64,000 nucleotides of DNA from Euryodendron excelsum (taxonomy: Eukaryota; Streptophyta; Magnoliopsida; Ericales; Pentaphylacaceae), in assembly GCA_033060915.1 (NCBI GenBank), contig CM065378.1, forward strand, positions 38,047,501-38,111,500. The letters run 5' to 3'. How positions within the stretch are numbered: position 1 is the stretch's first letter; each line of letters opens with the position of its first letter. The translations under genes were made by a program, and so were the position numbers. Shown in pieces: positions 58,171 through 64,000 of this stretch. Below the pieces are notes generated by a model. The model was given only the letters and a program-made list of their open reading frames with translations. It did not search any database and was not told where the DNA came from.

Positions 58171-59980
58171 GTGAGTAATCCAATTGGTGTTTTTCATTCC
58201 TTAGAATGTTACACGTGATGGAGAACGAGTAAGCACACCAAAATGTAGTAGAAGAGTTTCCTTTAGGTGTAGAACCACAGTGAGTCCTAGCAACCAAAAA
58301 AACAAAAATAATTACTTAATCTCTATGGCCAATCATAATTTATTAAATGCATGAAGTTAGACATAATTCCATGAAGTTAGACATAATTCGTACGGACAGT
58401 AGCCTTATATGATTTGAAGGCAATAATTGGTTGAATGCCTAGACATTGGTAACCTTAAAAAAAAAAAAAAAAAGGAGTCAATTTTGTAAATTATTACATC
58501 TCTTACTTCTGCAAAACTCTGTATCGATCTTTTCTAAGTTATTTATATCTAAGTTGTTGTAAATAGCTAATGAGCGAAGAGGGCAGGCATGGCCTGCTTC
58601 GATTTTTTTGGGCGTACTTAAGAATTCGAGTTCAGGGCCTTCAGGCACAATGCCGAACCAGACGGGCTTTTGTAATACAGGCCGGCTCAAACCAGCCCTG
58701 ACCAGCCCATTTCTATCTATAAGGTTTGTTTGATACAGATTTTCATTTTATTTTTTTGACTTATAAGTAAAAAAGTTAAAAATTTTCATCTTTTTTTTTT
58801 ATTAGATTTTTTATAAGCCAAGACTAGCAGGAAAAAAAAGCTAAAATATAAACTAAAAAAGCTTGAAAATAAACCCTACCAAGGTAACCCTTAATTTTGT
58901 GTGAACAGTCAACTTCAATTATTTCCGGTAAAAGCCCGGCCAGACAGCATGTTCCACTGATAGGAAAATGCCCTTACTGAAAATTCAGTGCATTTGATTG
59001 CTAAATGGTCACTCTTCTAAGTAAGCCGAAACGTTATATGTTATGTATACGGGTAAGGTATACAATTAGAAAATTTATATAAACTGTTTATACAGAATGT
59101 AGTGATAACACCAGGACAAGTTCGGAATAAGTTTGATTAAACGATACCTAGCCCTTAATAGAAAAACTTCACCCCATATCTCATTCTAAACTAATGATGG
59201 ATTGAACTTTTCATCCTGTCTCAGTCTACTTAAATTAATCGGGTTCAGGTTAAATCAGAATAAAATTTTAAAATACAACTTATTTAGCAAAAATTAAAAT
59301 AATACAAATTATAAAGCATAAACACAAGATAAAATTGAGAAAGAAAAAAGGTAAATTCCAACAAATAAAAAGTAACATTAAAACCTTAATATTTACTTAT
59401 ATAAACAAAGAGTATTTTATGTTATTAAAATATAGTAAGGATACTTAGAATATTTCACAATATATTTGGGTAGGTTCCAGGTGAGTTAACCTTAATCCTA
59501 TTTAGTCCCAGACCCGTTTTGATTATATTTTCTTTTCTATAACTTAATCTTAACCCGTTTATTTATACTCTAAGCCCATGCCATAAAAAGTCGAGGTGAA
59601 GCGAGTTTCAAATTTTTCTGGTCAAATTGCCATTCCTAGTTGAATAAGAGTCTTTTACATTTAAACAAAACTTTCATCTTGATGGTCTTAGTTACAGAAA
59701 TGCCATTGTCACATTATTCTTGCTGGGTTATTTTTGTTCAAAATTATAGGAGAAAATAGCATTTTCACATAAATATGTATTAAGTACAACAAAGACTTGG
59801 ACCTCAATCTTTCTTATCTCCTTAACATGTAATGATTCAACTAACCCAATTGACTAATTGAAGCAACCAGCGAGTTTCACATTTTCATGGTAGATTCAAT
59901 GTCATATTTGAATGTAATTGCTTCTAGTTGTGAAACCATGTTTCTTTTCTTAATTTACTTCTTTGGTTCATTTCCTAATG

Positions 59981-60018
<38 letters not shown>

Positions 60019-61346
60019 AACACTTGTTTTGACAAAAAGAGCATGAACCTTGTTCTTCTACAACCCTGCTCCCAACACAGAAGGTAGTGGTGGTGGTAGT
60101 GGTGGGCCAAAGTAATATGAACCTTGTAAAAAAAGAAGAGGCAGCCATCCATAATTTCCACATGTTCAAACTTCAACTTCCATCAACGACTGGCGTGTTT
60201 GTTTTGGCATTTTGGCATAATTTTCACATGTTCAAACTTCAACCGCCACCACTCAAAGTTTCTAGTTCTTTATATAATCTCAGCCTGGACGGGATGGCTT
60301 GTCTTTAACGGGATCGGGAACGAGATGAGATTAGTTAAGGTGTACAAGTTGATATATTGATATTGATATTGTACTGTTTTTTAAATGTACTTTAAAAAAA
60401 AACCTAGACTTTCTATATAGTCCCAATCTCTAGAAAACCAAGACTTTCTATATATAGGAAATTAAATTCACGTTGCCTACGCTATGGGCAGAGGATGCCA
60501 TAGAATCTCTCAGTTTTTGTGTAACTCTCGTGTATATAATATATATATATATATATACTGTCTCGGTAGAGATCTATTCACAATTTAAAACTCCTTAAGG
60601 CCCTACTTTAGTAAAATATTGAAATTTTTGTACAGTGAACCGTGGGTCATACCATTTTTTTAAAGAAATAATTAATTTGTTTCTTTTTCATATTTTGTTG
60701 AGGCTAAATAGTAGCTTATTTTATTTTAGTTATCTTGTAAAAATTTAGTTTGGCATGCTAATATATATTTTATCCTTGGACTTACAAATATGTACAAGAA
60801 AACCTAAAATATAATAATTGTATGAATATGTGAAAATTTGAGTTTCAAATTTTAGCACCCAAAATAAAATCATGGTTCTGGTCTTGATTGGAATTGAAAG
60901 TTGACAATAGTTCATGAATCCAGTGAATTGTATAATATGCAGTCATTGGAAATAGTTCATGAACCAGTAAGCACAGAATCCTCCAAACTAATTAACAAAA
61001 CAAAATCAGATGCAACTTCCAAAGCGGATGGGTTGGAATTAGGGAGTTATTACGTGGAAACATTATCATAAATAGACAAATTTTAATGTCCTGCGAAGAA
61101 ACTGGAAGAAGGGGTGGTTTTTAATTATTCAAGTGGATGCTCGCGATAGATAGAGAAACTTGAGAAGGATATTGGCCCAGTCCAAATTACTCGGATGCAA
61201 GTGTGGGCTAGAGTACTCTTAAAATATTGGTTGAGTTGGAAACATTAGAAAAATGAGCAGGTTAAAGAGGAGATAGAGAAAAAAATAAAATATCTTTAAT
61301 ATATATATATATACATATGCATATATACTCTGAGAGAGAGAGAGAG
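58171..61346. other. no gene seen
   Basis: AT-rich intergenic sequence. Holds a MITE-like piece (58722-58890), (CT)n at 59985-60014, a 28-bp duplication (60150-60243) and (TA)n near 60538-60557. Open frames at 59887-60308 overlap the (CT)n tract and are not recognised. Confidence 0.45.
60150..60243 (+). repeat. 28-bp direct repeat, 66-bp period
   Basis: ATAATTTCCACATGTTCAAA with CTTCAAC following, at 60150-60177, recurs at 60216-60243 with one change (TTTTC for TTTCC). Confidence 0.85.
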
Positions 61347-61514
61347 TGAATATAATGAATATATTTATCAAATTGGGTGCTTGAAACGAGAGGAATATAC
61401 ATCCCTTTATCTACACGATTGCAAGTTGCATGAATATAATGAATATATTTATCAAAGTGGGTGATTGAAACGAAAGGAATATACATCCCTTTATCTACAT
61501 GATTGCAAGTTGCA
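61347..61514 (+). repeat. 84-bp tandem duplication
   Basis: Two adjacent units, 61347-61430 and 61431-61514, differ at only a few positions by eye (for example AATTGGGTGC against AAGTGGGTGA). The period is a multiple of three, which keeps a minus-strand frame open with a repeated peptide (CNxVDKGMYIP). That frame has no other support as a gene. Confidence 0.9.
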
Positions 61515-63455
61515 TGTTTCATATGTTGCTATGCATGCGTACATTGTCAAACCACTTAGATAGTTTATTAACATATACAAGGTTAAAGGTTAATGAATTC
61601 AGAAATATACATATATATTTCAAAAGCACCACCCTCGTGAGATTCTAAACTATTATCAAAAGTAAAATCAGTAACAAAATTGTAGAAAATGATACCTTAA
61701 TGCTAAAGTACATAGCTGCAAGAACGAGACTCGAGCATAAAAATAAAAAGAAAACAAATTGTTGGTAACTCTGTCAAAGATGAAAATTTCAAACGCTTTA
61801 TTGACATTTGACAAAAGAAAGAAACGGTCCAATCATTTGGACCCGAAATTGCTAATTACATTCCAATTTAATTCCCTTTACTGATATGGAACATGGTTAA
61901 GTAAACCCAAGCTGTGTTTTAATTCCCTTTACTCAAATGTTAGAGTGATATTCATAGTCTATTCTGGATTAGAGCACCTATATAATGAAGAGATAAGAAT
62001 TTCCCATGGAGCCGAGAAAACGTGTTCATATTCAGTGTTTTTACCACAGAAACCTCCACTGAAAGTGTCTGATAGGACTTCATTGCAATGTTTGAAGATG
62101 AAGTTTTTGAATGGGTATAGTTTTCAAGCATTTCTTGTCGGTTAAGATGGAAGCATTAGTATCATATCAAATGCAACTTTCTTTGTGTGGATGCTAGTGG
62201 CATCACACCAGTCAAAATTTATGTGCTCTCATGAGTAGAACCAGTACTATACCTGAAGTACTAAAATCAGAATCATCTATCCAAGGGAATCAAAGGATAA
62301 ATATAAGCTTAATTGCTCAACAGTATAAACAGTACTTGAAAAGATATTATGTACCACTTTGTATTGCCTGACCTAAGGTGAGCGCCATTAGTTAGAAAGA
62401 AAGCATAGTGTGCATTGCATGGAAAAATTGTTGCATAAATTCAATACTTGCACCTAGTGGCGGAACTATAAAATTCATTCAAGCGGGAACTATTAATCAC
62501 AACCTTGAAAATTTCTTTTTGTATTCACAGCTAGTTTTTTTTGTTTATATTGTACATATATATATGTATGTATAATGTATAAAAGCTTATGTATATAATA
62601 TTTAAAAGGGTTTCAAAGAAAATTTTCTATTTAAAATTTTAAGGGCAAATTGTGAAACTTTTCAAAAACTATAAACGAAAGTGAAGTTTTTGAAAATTTG
62701 TCTCTCCCCGTGCTTGCACCTGGTCTGTAAGTTCAGCTGAGAGTTTTCGATTTTATGTACAATCTAAAGCCATTCTTCATCTCAGCTATGGAAATATTTG
62801 TCAACATTCAACACTATTGTTTAATAGATTTTCAAAGTTCAAACTAGTTTTTCTTTCTTTTGAAGGGCAAAACCCTAGCTCATTTGTTTCCCAAGAACGA
62901 ATCGCTTCAGATACTAATTTGAGCTTGTTGAAGGCCAAAATCCTAACAATTTTACTCTTTTCTGCTTTATTTTGCAACTTAGGGGCATTTAAAGTTGCTT
63001 CCCACGTACATTATGTTGTTTAATATAATAATATGAATAAACAGCTTGCTAACTGTACTATGATCGCGAAAATTTCATGTTTTGTCTTTATAACTTATCT
63101 CGACTAGTTTTGTTTTATACCCACTTGCTTAAGCATGGTGTGATTATGGTTGCCATATGTCTTCTTATTCCCATAATGGAGGTGGAATTGGAACTTACGA
63201 GGACAGGGTTGTGCGATTGGATCACTTAAAACTCACATTAAACTATGCCAAGTTGAGGCTTTTTAGTTTGTTAATCATACTTAGCTGGTGGGGTTAGCAT
63301 CGGTGGCATTGTAATTAGTAGGCTTAATTAGTCAAATGGATCAAATGCATATGCAACCTCCAACAAAGAAACTATATATGAAGTTGATAGAATGAGATGT
63401 CTTGGAAAAAAATTACATAGTAAAGGACAATGCCCTTTGTAAAACTTCAAAAGTA

Positions 63456-63459
<4 letters not shown>
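61515..63459. other. no gene seen
   Basis: AT-rich. A CAGTG-type copy lies at 62458-62730. Frames at 61945-62145 and 62817-63023 are not recognised. Confidence 0.45.
62458..62730. mobile_element. CAGTG-type inverted-repeat element copy
   Basis: Starts TAGTGGCGGAACTATAAAAT. The centre has TATATATATGTATGTATAAT and TATATAATATTTAAAAGGG, similar to 26970-27262. The right end is eroded (CTCCCCGTGCTTGCACCTGG). Confidence 0.35.

Positions 63460-63539
<80 letters not shown>
63460..63539 (+). repeat. perfect (GA)40 microsatellite
   Basis: 80 bp of uninterrupted GA. The minus-strand frame through it (poly-Leu/Ser) is an artefact. Two further CT tracts are near, including 63911-63936. Confidence 0.97.
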
Positions 63540-63542
<3 letters not shown>

Positions 63543-63545
63543 AAT

Positions 63546-63735
63546 GCAAGTGGATGATTGAAGAAAGGGAAACAATATAAAGAAATAGAAGTGGATGAGT
63601 AGGAATTGAATAGTAGTATAACATGGGAGGCTATATCTTGGTGCAAGTGGAGAATTAATTTAAACTTAAGGGAAACAGTATAAAGAAACCAAGTGGATGA
63701 ATAGTTGTTGAATTAGAACGCGGGAGGCTATCTTA
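63546..63735 (+). repeat. tandem duplication of about 100 bp
   Basis: GCAAGTGGA at 63546 and 63643, AAGGGAAACARTATAAAGAA at 63565 and 63668, and GGGAGGCTAT near 63625 and 63722. Period 97-103 bp, diverged, next to the (GA)40 tract. Confidence 0.8.
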
Positions 63736-64000
63736 AGCCAATGAGTCTGCAGTTTCAAGGAATTCGTGTCTCCAACTTTGAATCAATAATAAAAAATCGG
63801 ATAAAATCATGGAATTGATAAATTCACCGTAACTTCGGCTGTGAATTTAGTACTCTCCTAGGACAATTGGATCTTGATGCCTTCTCCAAGTCAAAGTATT
63901 CATACACATTAGCTCTCTCTCTCTCTCTCTCTCTCTCCAACTTCACTGCAATGCTCAATCCACACTTGAAACTCCAAGAGGTTAGAACCAAAGAATAATA

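Noticed and set aside
63413..63646. Minus-strand frame with long Leu-Ser run
   Set aside because: It is a translation of the (GA)40 tract.
1..64000. tRNA, rRNA and other RNA genes
   Set aside because: None was recognised by eye on either strand apart from SINE box A/B-like blocks; a covariance-model scan would be needed to exclude small RNA genes.

Overview
The window is nuclear DNA of a flowering plant, almost certainly a eudicot. It is AT-rich by eye, carries long introns, many decayed transposable elements and simple-sequence tracts, and only four protein genes that I can support: a SHINE-type AP2/ERF transcription factor (minus strand), an alpha-class phospholipase D (plus), a P-class PPR protein (plus) and a small Gag1-like clamp-domain protein (plus). 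All are standard plant gene families. The species cannot be named from the sequence; the repeat load would fit a woody dicot, but that is inference.

Layout. 1-7471: 3' end of a decayed Helitron. It has a PIF1-type helicase remnant with three in-frame stops and a hairpin plus CTAG terminus at 7471. A 5.08 kb solo LTR (797-5879, Tat/Ogre-like) is inserted in it. 8465-10388: a short inverted-repeat element split 15 bp from its end by a 1.7 kb solo LTR (8480-10194) with a perfect 5-bp target duplication. 10558-15448: a decayed Ty1/copia element with a 418-bp 5' LTR, a tRNA-Met primer-binding site, an integrase fossil and a truncated 3' LTR. 17460-18306: the SHINE gene. 18909-19369: a Mutator-like MITE with a 9-bp target duplication.

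23934-32956: the phospholipase D gene. Its first coding exon lies 6.38 kb upstream of the second, and that first intron is filled with transposon remnants. Spliced, it gives 819 residues with both HKD motifs. 35706-37520: a PPR gene without introns in its coding region. 37521-51400: non-coding sequence with a LINE 3' end, an LTR-like remnant, a Tourist-like MITE (TTA duplication), a second Mutator-like MITE (9-bp duplication), a GGGCC-rich element and a 605-bp element with an 8-bp duplication. 52014-57146: the clamp-domain gene, with a probable 9-bp first coding exon and a GC-AG intron. 57147-64000: no gene seen; a hAT-like copy, short tandem duplications and a perfect (GA)40 tract.

The four genes do not form a functional cluster. 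Their likely roles are separate: cuticle and surface regulation, phospholipid signalling, organelle RNA processing, and an uncharacterised role possibly linked to TOR. I found no convincing previously undescribed biological system. The most informative content is the datable nesting of mobile elements, the transposon-expanded PLD intron and the unusual splicing of the clamp-domain gene.
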